Assembly: GCA_015231795.1 (NCBI GenBank)
Contig: JADGAX010000002.1
Location: 186,001-250,000, forward strand
Length of the DNA stretch: 64,000 nucleotides
From: Alphaproteobacteria bacterium
GTDB lineage: Bacteria; Pseudomonadota; Alphaproteobacteria; Rhodospirillales; WMHbin7
Direction: 5' to 3'
Of the stretch, positions 35,509 through 44,105 are shown one piece after another. A program made the position numbers and the translations under genes. The notes below the pieces were generated by a model. It worked only from the letters and a program-made list of their open reading frames with translations. It searched no databases and was not told the origin of the DNA. Position 1 is the stretch's first letter, and every line of letters starts with the position of its first letter.

Positions 35509-36501
35509 ATGAGCGCCCTACCCCGCCTTATAAAGTCCATGCTTGGGCCAATAGGAATGCGTCGGCTGAACATCATGCGCTCTTGCCTAGCGCAGATGCG
35601 CGACGTTCGGCCAGAGCCAAAGCCCGAGGCACGTTTTCCAGTGCCTCTTTCGAAACTGCGCGCGGCGCTTGAACAAACCGGGGTGCGCAAGGGGGATTTG
35701 GTGCTTGTGCACAGCTCAACCCGCCGTTTGATGGATGGCTGGCCGCTTCCCGATGACGAAACGCCGACCAGCCTCATTCCCTACAGCCTAGCCGTTATTG
35801 ATTTGTTGATTGATGCGGTAGGACCAACTGGCCATGTTCTCATGCCGACTGAATCCAAACAGGCGGGCCATCCCCTTGGCCGTTTCTTTAATGGAAGTCT
35901 CTTCGACTATAGAACCGCACCTTCTTCGCGCGGGCTTATTACCGAGCTTTTCAGAAGGAAAAGCGATGTCGTGCGCAGCGTGGCGCCTTGGTACAATATC
36001 AGTGTCTGGGGGCCTGATGCGACCGAACTGGTACAAGAGCATATCTCGGCCGCTCCCTTTCCCATGGGTCCCGGTTCGCCTTGGTTCAAATTTCACGAGC
36101 GAGGCGGCAAGGTCGCTCTTCTCGGCACGGGCTTTGGCAAGAACTCCATAATTCGTCTGCCGGAAATGACGATGCCACAGCTTTTTCCGCATCCAATCCA
36201 TTACGATAAGCCAATCGCGCTAAAATACATCGATCGGGACAACCTACAGAAAGAAGCTGCCTTCTTGATCAGAATCATAAACAATGAGAATTTCGAGTTG
36301 GAGAGATTTGCGGGATATGTCCTGAAGAAGCACGGCATTTATTCCGGCGTCAAGCTCGGTTCGACGGAGATATGGGTTTACTCGTCTCAGCAGCAGTACG
36401 ACATGCTGATCGCAGAGATGAAGAATGGCGTCTATCCGGCAATGGCCAGACAGTGGGGCGACGAATTCCTTGAGATGACGAAGTTGCCTGAGACAATATG
36501 A
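35509..36501 (+). CDS. AAC(3)-family N-acyltransferase
   Basis: Protein of 330 residues in the antibiotic N-acetyltransferase AAC(3) family, which moves an acyl group from a thioester to an amine. Visible marks: LRAALEQTGVRKGDLVLVHSS (about 43-65), GHVLMPTES, SVAPWYNISVWGPDA and GSPWFKFHERGGKVALLGTGF. In O-antigen and capsule loci the family N-acylates amino sugars, so an antibiotic-resistance role is unlikely. The neighbours are an acyl carrier protein and a double hot-dog protein, so the donor may be an acyl-ACP carrying something other than acetyl. Overlaps the next gene by 4 bp (ATGA). Confidence 0.85.
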   Translation: MSALPRLIKSMLGPIGMRRLNIMRSCLAQMRDVRPEPKPEARFPVPLSKLRAALEQTGVRKGDLVLVHSSTRRLMDGWPLPDDETPTSLIPYSLAVIDLLIDAVGPTGHVLMPTESKQAGHPLGRFFNGSLFDYRTAPSSRGLITELFRRKSDVVRSVAPWYNISVWGPDATELVQEHISAAPFPMGPGSPWFKFHERGGKVALLGTGFGKNSIIRLPEMTMPQLFPHPIHYDKPIALKYIDRDNLQKEAAFLIRIINNENFELERFAGYVLKKHGIYSGVKLGSTEIWVYSSQQQYDMLIAEMKNGVYPAMARQWGDEFLEMTKLPETI

Positions 36502-37193
36502 TGTCCTTGATACCCCATCCAAAAACCAGCCCGCCAACAACCCTCTGGTTCGAGGAGGGGCGCCCGTATATTCAGGCATCCGTCCTAACCGGTCAGGCGA
36601 TCTCCTTTCTTGAGCAAAGCCTACCAGCTTTGACCAGATCGCTTGGCGTTCTGCGCGTAGAGCACTGCAAGTACTCCCACGAGACAACTAGAAACGGGCG
36701 TTTTTATCTCTTTGACTCCTGCGAACCAGATGACGAAGCACTGGCGTTGTCTCCTCTGCATTTAAGGTGGCGGGCAAACGAGCGGCGGGGTTCTATCGTA
36801 TTTCGTGAAGATCCGGCGTTATCTGCGCCGATTCGATTGCAATCTTGCAAGGGAGACGCGCTTGTTGCTGACATAACGCTATCATCACCTTGGCGGGCGA
36901 AGGCCTTACTCGCGCCGCCTACAATACCGACTGACTTGTTGACAGCCCTTGTCACCGCAGTCAGGAAAGTGAACCTTCTGACGTTGCCTGAAACGAGACG
37001 CATACGCTGTGGATTTATTGCCAATTATACCGTACCCATGGCCGAGGACTTGGCGAAGACGCCAGTTCCAATTGTCATCGAAGGCCATCAGGCATCAAAA
37101 ACCGAAGCAACAAGCATCGCCCTGTCCGAAATATCCTATTCCTTAGCCGGAAAGCGCCAATCCATGTCGATCTGCTTTTTCTTGTGGGCCTAG
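36498..37193 (+). CDS. unknown protein, predicted double hot-dog fold
   Basis: Unrecognised protein of 231 residues, paralogous to 13945-14667. Shared landmarks: WFE.GR.Y(V/I)Q, a following helix QAISFLEQ, IRCGFIANYTVPMAEDL against IRLGFIAGLRVPMDNDV, and the end ATSIALSEISY...MSICFF. Overall identity is low, but these blocks occur in the same order. As with the paralog, I read two hot-dog-like halves and no clear catalytic His/Glu. It is coupled to the AAC(3)-like gene by a 4 bp overlap. A 70-base gap with a strong hairpin separates it from the nonulosonic-acid operon. Confidence 0.68.
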   Translation: MMSLIPHPKTSPPTTLWFEEGRPYIQASVLTGQAISFLEQSLPALTRSLGVLRVEHCKYSHETTRNGRFYLFDSCEPDDEALALSPLHLRWRANERRGSIVFREDPALSAPIRLQSCKGDALVADITLSSPWRAKALLAPPTIPTDLLTALVTAVRKVNLLTLPETRRIRCGFIANYTVPMAEDLAKTPVPIVIEGHQASKTEATSIALSEISYSLAGKRQSMSICFFLWA

Positions 37194-37220
37194 TCTTCAC
37201 GACATATTCTTGTCACTCAA

Positions 37221-37239
37221 TCGGGCGGGTTGCGCCCGA
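37221..37239 (+). terminator. perfect 7-bp hairpin before the nonulosonic-acid operon
   Basis: TCGGGCG, a five-base loop GGTTG, then CGCCCGA: a perfect 7-bp GC-rich stem. Outside it, TCAAT (37217-37221 region) and ATTGA can extend pairing past a bulge. It lies between the stop at 37193 and the ATG at 37264. It is not followed by a clear T run, so it may be a Rho-assisted terminator, an attenuator or an mRNA end stabiliser rather than a simple intrinsic terminator. Confidence 0.45.
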
Positions 37240-37263
37240 CTTCATTGAAAGAATGATAGAACT

Positions 37264-39309
37264 ATGACAACGCTTGCCCTCATCCAAGCCCGCATGGGTT
37301 CCTCGCGCTTTCCCGGCAAGATGTTGACCGATCTCTGCGGCAAGCCACTATTACAGTGGTGCGTCGAGGGGGCGTCATTGATACCGGGCGTCGACAAAGT
37401 CGCCGTCGCCACCTCAAGCGCGCCATCCGACGATGCAATTGCGGCTTGGTGTCAGGCCAACGGCGCGGCTTGTCATCGCGGCTCCGAAGAAGACGTCTTG
37501 GATCGCTTCTATCAGGCGGCCAAATCGGAAGGCGCCGAAACCGTTCTGCGCCTGGTCGGCGATTGCCCTTTGCTCGATCCAATCGTCTGCGGCCAAGTAT
37601 TGATGTTGTTGCGCATGACGGGCGCCGATTACGCGGCATCGTGCAATCCGCCTTCCTGGCCGGACGGACTCGATGCCGAGGCCATGACTTTTGCCGCCCT
37701 GGAAACGGCGGCCAAGCACGCCAAGCGCAAGCCGGAGCGCGAGCATGTCACGCCTTGGCTGCGCAATAACCGCCATCGCTTCAAGGTGGAACTTCTGGTC
37801 TGCCCTCTGCCGAACCTGTCGCACGAGCGCTGGACGGTGGACTATCCCGAAGATCTGGAATTTCTGAAGGCCGTCATTGAAAGGCTGCCCAAAGACCGCC
37901 GTCCGTCTTACCTTGATGTCTTGTCGGTTTTGATGGCAGAACCCGATCTGCGCAAGATCAATTCTGGGTCGGTTCGCAACGAAGGGCTGGCGCGCTCTCT
38001 TGCCGCCGAACCAGTCCCGCAGGAGCGAGACTACACTGCATCAAAAGCCATGTTTGAGCGGGCGGTGAAAACCATTCCTCTGGCCTGCCAAACCTTCAGC
38101 AAATCCCACATACAGTGGCCAGCGCCAAAAGCGCCGCTTTTCCTCACGCATGGCGAGGGCGGCAGGTCCTGGGACATTGACGGAAACGAGTATGTTGATC
38201 TTGTTTCCGGCTTGTTGCCGGTCGTTTTGGGCTACCAGGACCAGGATGTCGATCAAGCGGTTCGTCGCCAATTGACCAATGGCGTATCGATGAGTCTTGC
38301 CACGGAATTGGAAACCCAGTTGGCCGAGCGATTCGCTCGTTTGATCCCTTGCGCGGAAATGGTGCGTTTCGGCAAAAACGGAACCGATGCGACCTCCGCT
38401 GCCGTTCGCATCGCACGCGCGGCCACGCGCCGCGACCGCATCGCGGTTTGCGGCTATCATGGCTGGCAAGATTGGTACATCGGCGCCACGACGCGCAACA
38501 AAGGCGTGCCCGCCGCCGTGAGCGGCCTTACGCATATGCTGGCCTACAACAACCTGGACAAGCTGCGCGAAACGCTGCTGTCACATCCTGGAGAGTTCGC
38601 GGCCATTATTATGGAGCCAATGGGCGCCATCGAACCTTACCAGGGATTCCTGGCCGAGATGATGGAATTGGCCCACCAACATGGCGCTCTGTTTGTCTTT
38701 GACGAAGTGATTACGGGTTTTCGCTATGCCCTAGGCGGCGCTCAAAGCTACTTCAGCGTCACGCCAGACCTTGCATGTTTCGGCAAAGCCATGGCCAACG
38801 GCCTGCCCATAGCCGCCGTTGTCGGCAAGGGTAGATATATGCGCGAAATGGAGGAAATTTTTATCTCCTCGACTTTCGGCGGCGAGGCTTTGTCCCTGGC
38901 CGCCTCGATCGCCACCATTGACAAAATGGAGCGCGAGCCAGTGATCGAACGGCTCTGGTCTACGGGCGCTAGGCTCGCTACTGGCGCGCGGGAACGCATT
39001 AAGGCCGCGGGACTCGAAGGGGTCATTACACTGTCCGGCAGCGCGCCTTGGATGATCCTGGGTGTGACCGATCACCCCAAGGCCCGCAAGGAGGCCATCA
39101 AGACCCTGTTCTTGCGCGAGATGCTGCGGGCCGGGATATTGGTCAACGCCAGCCACAACGTCACTTACGCCCACAATGAGGCAGATGTCGTCAATGTGTT
39201 GGCAGCCTATGAATCGGCGCTGTCGATCGTGGCCTGCGAATTGGATGGCGGCAAGCTGGAAGATCGGCTTGGCCTGCCGGTGATTGAGCCTGTCTTCAAG
39301 GTCCGCTAG
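37264..39309 (+). CDS. fusion of SpsF/PseF-type cytidylyltransferase and class III aminotransferase
   Basis: 681-residue bifunctional protein. Residues 1-235 are a cytidylyltransferase of the SpsF (COG1861) type: LIQARMGSSRFPGKML (6-21) is the nucleotide-binding signature and LVGDCPLLDP the metal-site block; it should activate a nonulosonic acid with CTP. Residues 255-660 are a fold-type I class III aminotransferase of the glutamate-1-semialdehyde kind: FGKNGTDATSAA, FDEVITGFRY and the PLP Lys in CFGKAMANGLP. It heads the operon with PseH, PseG and PseI. The aminotransferase half could perform the amination normally done by PseC, which is not in this operon, or add an amine elsewhere on the acid. 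No internal stop separates the parts. Confidence 0.9.
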   Translation: MTTLALIQARMGSSRFPGKMLTDLCGKPLLQWCVEGASLIPGVDKVAVATSSAPSDDAIAAWCQANGAACHRGSEEDVLDRFYQAAKSEGAETVLRLVGDCPLLDPIVCGQVLMLLRMTGADYAASCNPPSWPDGLDAEAMTFAALETAAKHAKRKPEREHVTPWLRNNRHRFKVELLVCPLPNLSHERWTVDYPEDLEFLKAVIERLPKDRRPSYLDVLSVLMAEPDLRKINSGSVRNEGLARSLAAEPVPQERDYTASKAMFERAVKTIPLACQTFSKSHIQWPAPKAPLFLTHGEGGRSWDIDGNEYVDLVSGLLPVVLGYQDQDVDQAVRRQLTNGVSMSLATELETQLAERFARLIPCAEMVRFGKNGTDATSAAVRIARAATRRDRIAVCGYHGWQDWYIGATTRNKGVPAAVSGLTHMLAYNNLDKLRETLLSHPGEFAAIIMEPMGAIEPYQGFLAEMMELAHQHGALFVFDEVITGFRYALGGAQSYFSVTPDLACFGKAMANGLPIAAVVGKGRYMREMEEIFISSTFGGEALSLAASIATIDKMEREPVIERLWSTGARLATGARERIKAAGLEGVITLSGSAPWMILGVTDHPKARKEAIKTLFLREMLRAGILVNASHNVTYAHNEADVVNVLAAYESALSIVACELDGGKLEDRLGLPVIEPVFKVR

Positions 39310-39336
39310 GAAGCCGGCAGCTACGGGAGACCGCGC

Positions 39337-39870
39337 ATGAACGATGCCCCTGTCCTTAAAAGCGGCAATGTCGAATTGGCCCTATTTGGCCGTGAGCATG
39401 TCAGCGAGCGCTACCTCGGCTGGATTAACGATCCCGTCACCATGCGCTATACCGAGGCGCGCTATCGCTCCTACAGCCGGGAGGAAGCGGAAGCCTATGT
39501 CGAAGCCAGCAACGCCGGAGCATCCGCAAGACTATTTCGAATTCTCAGCGATGGCCGTCATGTCGGCAACCTAAGGCTTTCCGACATCAATTATTTTCAT
39601 CGCAGAACGGACATGGCCATCATCATCGGCGAGCCGGATTGCCGAGGAAGGGGCGTCGGAGCCGCCGCCATCGGTCTTGGCGCACGCTTCGCCTTTTCCG
39701 CCCTGGCCCTGCACAAGGTTACGGCTGGCATGTATTGCGTCAACCAGGCTTCCGTCCGGGCCTTTGAAAAGGCAGGTTTCAGAACCGAGGCGCTGCAGAA
39801 AAGCCACTATTTCTGTGAGGGCGAGTGGGTTGATGGCATCCTCATGGGGAAATTGGCCCCAGACGCATGA
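39337..39870 (+). CDS. pseH: PseH-like N-acetyltransferase (GNAT)
   Basis: GNAT-fold acetyltransferase of 177 residues. In pseudaminic-acid synthesis PseH uses acetyl-CoA to acetylate the 4-amino group of the UDP-sugar made by PseC. Typical blocks: YLGWINDPVTMRYTEAR at about 25-41, the acetyl-CoA loop CRGRGVGAAAIGLG (about 104-117) and ASVRAFEKAGF near residue 140. It precedes PseG with a 4 bp overlap (ATGA). RimJ/RimL-type protein acetyltransferases look similar, but the operon makes PseH the best reading. Confidence 0.86.
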   Translation: MNDAPVLKSGNVELALFGREHVSERYLGWINDPVTMRYTEARYRSYSREEAEAYVEASNAGASARLFRILSDGRHVGNLRLSDINYFHRRTDMAIIIGEPDCRGRGVGAAAIGLGARFAFSALALHKVTAGMYCVNQASVRAFEKAGFRTEALQKSHYFCEGEWVDGILMGKLAPDA

Positions 39871-40883
39871 CACGGCCAAAACAGGCGCTTTTTCGTTGTG
39901 ACGCCTCAGCCCAGCTAGGTGGCGGGCATGTGATGCGCTGTTTGGCGCTTGCAGATCACATGACGGCGCGTGGCTGGCGTTGCGTTTTTGCATCTTCATA
40001 CGACCTTGCCACACTCGTTCCCGCGTTGGCTCGGGCGGGACATCGCTTTCTGCGCCTACCTTCGCCGCTTGACCTTGTGCCGCAGACTTGGGAACTTGTC
40101 GTTGTCGATAGCCCGGAATCGTCTTATTCGCTTGAACAAATTTGGCGCAAATCGGCGGACGTCCTGTTGTCTTTTGAAGACATCCCCAGTCCCCGGCATG
40201 AATGCGACATCCTTATCAACCAGAATCTTGGTCAGGAATCCTCTTACGAGGGCGCTGCCCTCGCCCCGAATGTTCGCCTGCTTCTGGGTCCCTCTTTTGC
40301 CCTGCTCAGGGCCGAATTTTCCAACATGCGTTCGACGGCGCTGGCTCGCCGGAAGGACGATCCTGCCCGACATCTCTTGCTGTCTCTGGGGCTGATGGAT
40401 GGCGACAACATCACCGGATGGGTCCTGGAATGTTTGGAATTCATTGACCAGCCGCTTGAGATTGACGTCGTTCTGGGCAGCCAAGCGCCTCATCTTGCGG
40501 CCGTGCGCAGGCAAGCCAAGACCTCAAAGCACCGGATTGTCATCCATGTGGACAGCAACGACATGGGCAAGCTGATGGTCAAGGCGGATCTGGCGATTGG
40601 CGCAGGCGGCATCACCTCGTGGGAGCGTTGCTGTCTGGGCCTGCCCTCGTTGATTCTTCTGCTGGCGGAGAATCAGCGGTCGAATGCCCAAGAGCTAGAC
40701 AGGATGGGCGCCGCCCTGAATCTGGGCGCACTTACTACATTGGGACGTGATAAACTTGCCTTGGAAGCAACGCGCCTGCTTGGCGATGCGAGGGCACGGC
40801 TGGCAATGTCGGTCAGGGCAGCGGCGGTATGCGATGGCATGGGGGCAAGACGAGTGGTTCAAGTGATTGAGGATGCCCGATGA
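39867..40883 (+). CDS. pseG: PseG, UDP-sugar hydrolase
   Basis: GT-B-like hydrolase that removes UDP from UDP-2,4-diacetamido-2,4,6-trideoxy-beta-L-altropyranose. The N-terminal [12 protein letters not shown] block places the catalytic His at about residue 21, and the C-terminal [20 protein letters not shown] matches the nucleotide-binding loop. 338 residues is normal for PseG. Its start overlaps PseH and its stop overlaps PseI by 4 bp each. Its presence is the main reason for reading this operon as pseudaminic-type rather than legionaminic-type, since the latter uses a NeuC-like hydrolysing epimerase. Confidence 0.9.
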   Translation: MTRPKQALFRCDASAQLGGGHVMRCLALADHMTARGWRCVFASSYDLATLVPALARAGHRFLRLPSPLDLVPQTWELVVVDSPESSYSLEQIWRKSADVLLSFEDIPSPRHECDILINQNLGQESSYEGAALAPNVRLLLGPSFALLRAEFSNMRSTALARRKDDPARHLLLSLGLMDGDNITGWVLECLEFIDQPLEIDVVLGSQAPHLAAVRRQAKTSKHRIVIHVDSNDMGKLMVKADLAIGAGGITSWERCCLGLPSLILLLAENQRSNAQELDRMGAALNLGALTTLGRDKLALEATRLLGDARARLAMSVRAAAVCDGMGARRVVQVIEDAR

Positions 40884-41938
40884 GCCACAACATCGTCATT
40901 TCTGGCCGCGAAATTGGCCCAAACCAACCGCCCTACGTGATTGCTGAAATGTCGGGTAATCACAATGGGTCGCTGGACCGCGCTCTGGCCTTGATTGAAG
41001 CGGCGCACAAGGCAGGCGCCGACGCCATCAAACTGCAAACCTATACGGCAGACACCATCACCATCGACCATGATGGGCCGGAATTTTTTATCACCGGTGG
41101 CCTTTGGCATGGAAAATCGCTTTATCAACTGTACCAGGAGGCATCAACCCCCTGGGAATGGCACGAGGCTCTATTCGCCAAGGCCCGCGCATTGGGAATT
41201 GGCGTCTTCAGCACGCCGTTCGATGAAACGGCGATCGACTTTCTGGAACAGCTGAACGTTCCGGCCTACAAGATCGCCTCTTTCGAATGCGTCGATTTAC
41301 CTTTGATTCGCAGAGCGGCGCAAACTGGCAAGCCCCTCATCATTTCCACCGGAATGGCGGACGAGCGTGAGATTGATGAGGCCGTTCAGGCGGCGCGGCA
41401 GGCAGGCTGCAAGGAGCTGATCCTTCTTCATTGCGTCAGCGGCTACCCGCTCCCTCCAGAGGACGCCAATCTGCGCACCATGGTCGATCTTGGCCAGCGA
41501 TTCCAGACACTGGTCGGCCTTTCAGATCACAGTCTGGAGACCGCCGTCTCGACGGCTGCCGTGGCCCTAGGTGCGCAAGTCATTGAGAAGCATGTCACTT
41601 TGGCGCGTTCGGACGGGGGGCCAGACGCCGCTTTTTCCCTTGAACCCGACGAATTGGCAAGGTTGGTTCAAGGATGCCGCGCAGCGCATGCGGCGATGGG
41701 TCGAATCGATTACGGTCTGAAAAGCAGCGAGCGGGCGAATATCGTCTTTCGACGCTCGCTCTACGCCGTTAAGGACATCGCGCTAGGCGAGATCTTCACC
41801 AAAGATAATGTTCGCTCCATCCGCCCCGGATACGGCTTGGCGCCCAAGCATCTGCCAGACCTACTGGGGCGGCGCGCCAGCAGCGCCCTTTCTAGAGGAA
41901 CGGCGCTGAATTGGTCAATGGTTTCCAAAGGAGAATAG
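40880..41938 (+). CDS. pseI: PseI, pseudaminic acid synthase (NeuB family)
   Basis: NeuB-family synthase that condenses the 2,4-diacetamido altrose with phosphoenolpyruvate to give the nine-carbon acid. The N-terminal TIM barrel begins [20 protein letters not shown], and [32 protein letters not shown] and HCVSGYP follow in order. [20 protein letters not shown] carries metal and substrate residues. The last 60 residues are a SAF/antifreeze-like domain ([13 protein letters not shown]), common to all members. [12 protein letters not shown] is of the PseI type. Overlaps PseG by 4 bp; followed by the 2-epimerase. Confidence 0.93.
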   Translation: MSHNIVISGREIGPNQPPYVIAEMSGNHNGSLDRALALIEAAHKAGADAIKLQTYTADTITIDHDGPEFFITGGLWHGKSLYQLYQEASTPWEWHEALFAKARALGIGVFSTPFDETAIDFLEQLNVPAYKIASFECVDLPLIRRAAQTGKPLIISTGMADEREIDEAVQAARQAGCKELILLHCVSGYPLPPEDANLRTMVDLGQRFQTLVGLSDHSLETAVSTAAVALGAQVIEKHVTLARSDGGPDAAFSLEPDELARLVQGCRAAHAAMGRIDYGLKSSERANIVFRRSLYAVKDIALGEIFTKDNVRSIRPGYGLAPKHLPDLLGRRASSALSRGTALNWSMVSKGE

Positions 41939-41940
41939 CC

Positions 41941-43017
41941 GTGCGCCTTCTTACCGTCGTCGGCGCCCGCCCGCAATTCATCAAGGCCATGCCCGTCTGC
42001 CGCGCCCTAAAGGCGGCTGGGATTGAGGAATATTTGGTCCATACGGGCCAGCATTACGATGCCGCGATGTCAGATGTATTTTTTGCTGAACTCAATCTGC
42101 CTGCACCCAGCGTCCATCTCGGCATTGGCTCCAGTTCGCATGGTCAGCAAACTGGGCGCATGCTTATCGCCCTGGAAGAAGCCATGCAAACCCAGAGGCC
42201 CGATTGCGTTCTTGTCTACGGCGACACCAACTCAACCCTGGCGGGGGCGCTGGCGGCAGCCAAACTGCGTATTCCTTTGGCCCATGTCGAAGCCGGTTTG
42301 CGATCCTTTAATCGCGAGATGCCCGAAGAGATCAACCGCGTCCTCACGGATCATTGCTCGACCCTTCTTTTCTGCCCTACGCGGACTGCCGTTGACAACC
42401 TGGGACGGGAGGGAATCGAGAAGGGCGTCCATCTGGTCGGAGACACCATGTTGGATGCCGTTCGACTGATCCGCCCAATAGCCGAGGCCAAAGCGCAGCG
42501 CTTCGGTCAACTTGGCCTAGCGCCGCAAGGCTATTATCTGCTGACCCTGCACAGGCCCTATAATGTCGATGACCCAGCCAAACTAAGAGCCATTCTTGAC
42601 GCCATGGCCGGGCTAAGCCAACCCGTCATCTTTCCCGTCCATCCCAGAACCCGCGCCGTCTTATGCGGCTTTGCGCCGCCAAAACCAAGCGCCTTGCGGC
42701 TCATCGACCCGGTGGGCTATCTCGACATGCTGAAGCTGGAAGCCAATGCGCTGGCAATCTTGACCGATTCCGGGGGCGTGCAGAAAGAGGCGCACATGCT
42801 GGCCGTTCCTTGCCTGACCATCAGGCCCGAGACCGAATGGGTGGAGACGCTGGAAGGCGGCTGGAATCGCCTAGTCCCCGCCGAGCCGGAAGCGATTCTT
42901 AACGCCATTCACTTGTTACGCTTGCCTCAAGGGCGCCCGCCCGCCGCTTTCGGAGACGGGAAGGCATCCGAGACAGTCGTCAGTCTGCTGGCCGGACTGC
43001 GGGCACCGCAAAACTAG
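41941..43017 (+). CDS. UDP-HexNAc 2-epimerase (WecB/WbpI-like)
   Basis: Non-hydrolysing UDP-sugar 2-epimerase, 358 residues. I choose GTG at 41941: it has AAAGGAG seven bases upstream and gives the family start RLLTVVGARPQFIKA; longer readings have no ribosome site. Further marks are YGDTNSTLAGALAA, HVEAGLRSFNR and TDSGGVQKEA followed by ETEWVETLE. That last block, rather than the WecB version, resembles WbpI/WlbD, which epimerise the 2,3-diamino uronic sugar to the manno form. The WbpB-like gene next door strengthens that reading. No UDP-GlcNAc 6-dehydrogenase is in the window. Confidence 0.87.
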   Translation: MRLLTVVGARPQFIKAMPVCRALKAAGIEEYLVHTGQHYDAAMSDVFFAELNLPAPSVHLGIGSSSHGQQTGRMLIALEEAMQTQRPDCVLVYGDTNSTLAGALAAAKLRIPLAHVEAGLRSFNREMPEEINRVLTDHCSTLLFCPTRTAVDNLGREGIEKGVHLVGDTMLDAVRLIRPIAEAKAQRFGQLGLAPQGYYLLTLHRPYNVDDPAKLRAILDAMAGLSQPVIFPVHPRTRAVLCGFAPPKPSALRLIDPVGYLDMLKLEANALAILTDSGGVQKEAHMLAVPCLTIRPETEWVETLEGGWNRLVPAEPEAILNAIHLLRLPQGRPPAAFGDGKASETVVSLLAGLRAPQN

Positions 43018-43067
43018 ACGCCTTTTACCAAGGCCAAGTCTATGCTATCTACAACTCGCTACAATCA

Positions 43068-44105
43068 ATGGGTTTTCACATGATCGGTCTTGCACAAATC
43101 GGCGTCGGCTACTGGGGCGGCAATTTATTGCGCTCCTTCAACTCGGTTGAAGGGGGCCTTCTGCGCAGGATTTGCGACGACGACAGCGCCAAATCCGCCA
43201 AACTGGCCCGCCAGTATCCCAACGCCGTCATAACCTCTGACTTTCGCGACTTGCTGAAGGCTAGTGACGTCGATGCCGTGGCGATCGCCACGCCCGCCCC
43301 GACGCATTACGACCTAGCGCGCGCGTTTCTTGAGGCTGGAAAGCACGTCTTCGTCGAAAAGCCTTTTGTGCTTGACCTAGGCCAAGCTGAAGAACTGACC
43401 GAGCTGGCCGCCCGCAAGAATCTGGTGCTGATGGTGGGGCACTTGCTGTTGTACCACCCGGCCTATGTCGAACTAAAGCGCCGCGTCGCCCTGCCCGAGT
43501 TCGGCGACTTGCGCTACGTCGTGTCGGAACGCGCCAGCCTTGGCATCATCCGCACAAATGAGAATGTCATGTGGAGCTTTGCGCCGCACGACATCGCGCT
43601 TGCGCTCTTCCTGATCAACGAGACTCCTTGCGAAATTCAGGCGATGGGACAGGCCTATATGCAACGGGGCATCGAGGACGTTTGCTTCCTGACCCTTCGC
43701 TTCCCCAGCGGACGAATGGCCCAGATACATGTCAGCTGGATGTTCCCAAGGAAAGTCCGCTTGCTGACCGCCGTCGGGTCAAGCCAGATGATTCAGGTGG
43801 ACGATGCGGAAATGAACGACAAAATGGCGATTTTCAATATCGACGCCGATGGAAGGAAAGCCGCCGATGCTGGCTCGGGGGGCTACGCTGACCGTTATCA
43901 GTATGAAACGATCACCTTCAAGCGCGGCGACACGATTCTGCCGCGGATCAGCGGCGCCGAGCCGTTGAAACTTGAATGCCAGCATTTCGTCGATTGCATC
44001 AAGAACGGCAGCGAACCTGTTTCTAGCGGCAGGGCAAGCCTTGACGTTGTGCGCATCCTGGCGGAAGCCGACCGGCAGCTTAGAAAGGCGCGTGGCGATG
44101 CGTAA
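43068..44105 (+). CDS. Gfo/Idh/MocA oxidoreductase (WbpB-like)
   Basis: NAD-dependent dehydrogenase of 345 residues. The start shows IGLAQIGVGYWGGNLLRSF with the Rossmann loop; an ATG four codons in (43080) is equally possible, and neither has a strong ribosome site. VEKPF (about residue 99), MVGHLLLYHPAY and MWSFAPHDIALALFL belong to the subgroup that includes WbpB/WlbA, which oxidise C3 of a UDP-sugar ahead of amination. An aminotransferase to complete the step could be either DegT gene in the window (10920 or 52605). The downstream SDR overlaps by 8 bp. Confidence 0.85.
   Translation: MGFHMIGLAQIGVGYWGGNLLRSFNSVEGGLLRRICDDDSAKSAKLARQYPNAVITSDFRDLLKASDVDAVAIATPAPTHYDLARAFLEAGKHVFVEKPFVLDLGQAEELTELAARKNLVLMVGHLLLYHPAYVELKRRVALPEFGDLRYVVSERASLGIIRTNENVMWSFAPHDIALALFLINETPCEIQAMGQAYMQRGIEDVCFLTLRFPSGRMAQIHVSWMFPRKVRLLTAVGSSQMIQVDDAEMNDKMAIFNIDADGRKAADAGSGGYADRYQYETITFKRGDTILPRISGAEPLKLECQHFVDCIKNGSEPVSSGRASLDVVRILAEADRQLRKARGDA

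Noticed and set aside
35509-36501. Aminoglycoside resistance gene
   Set aside because: The AAC(3) family is common in glycan loci, and the neighbours are glycan and acyl genes.
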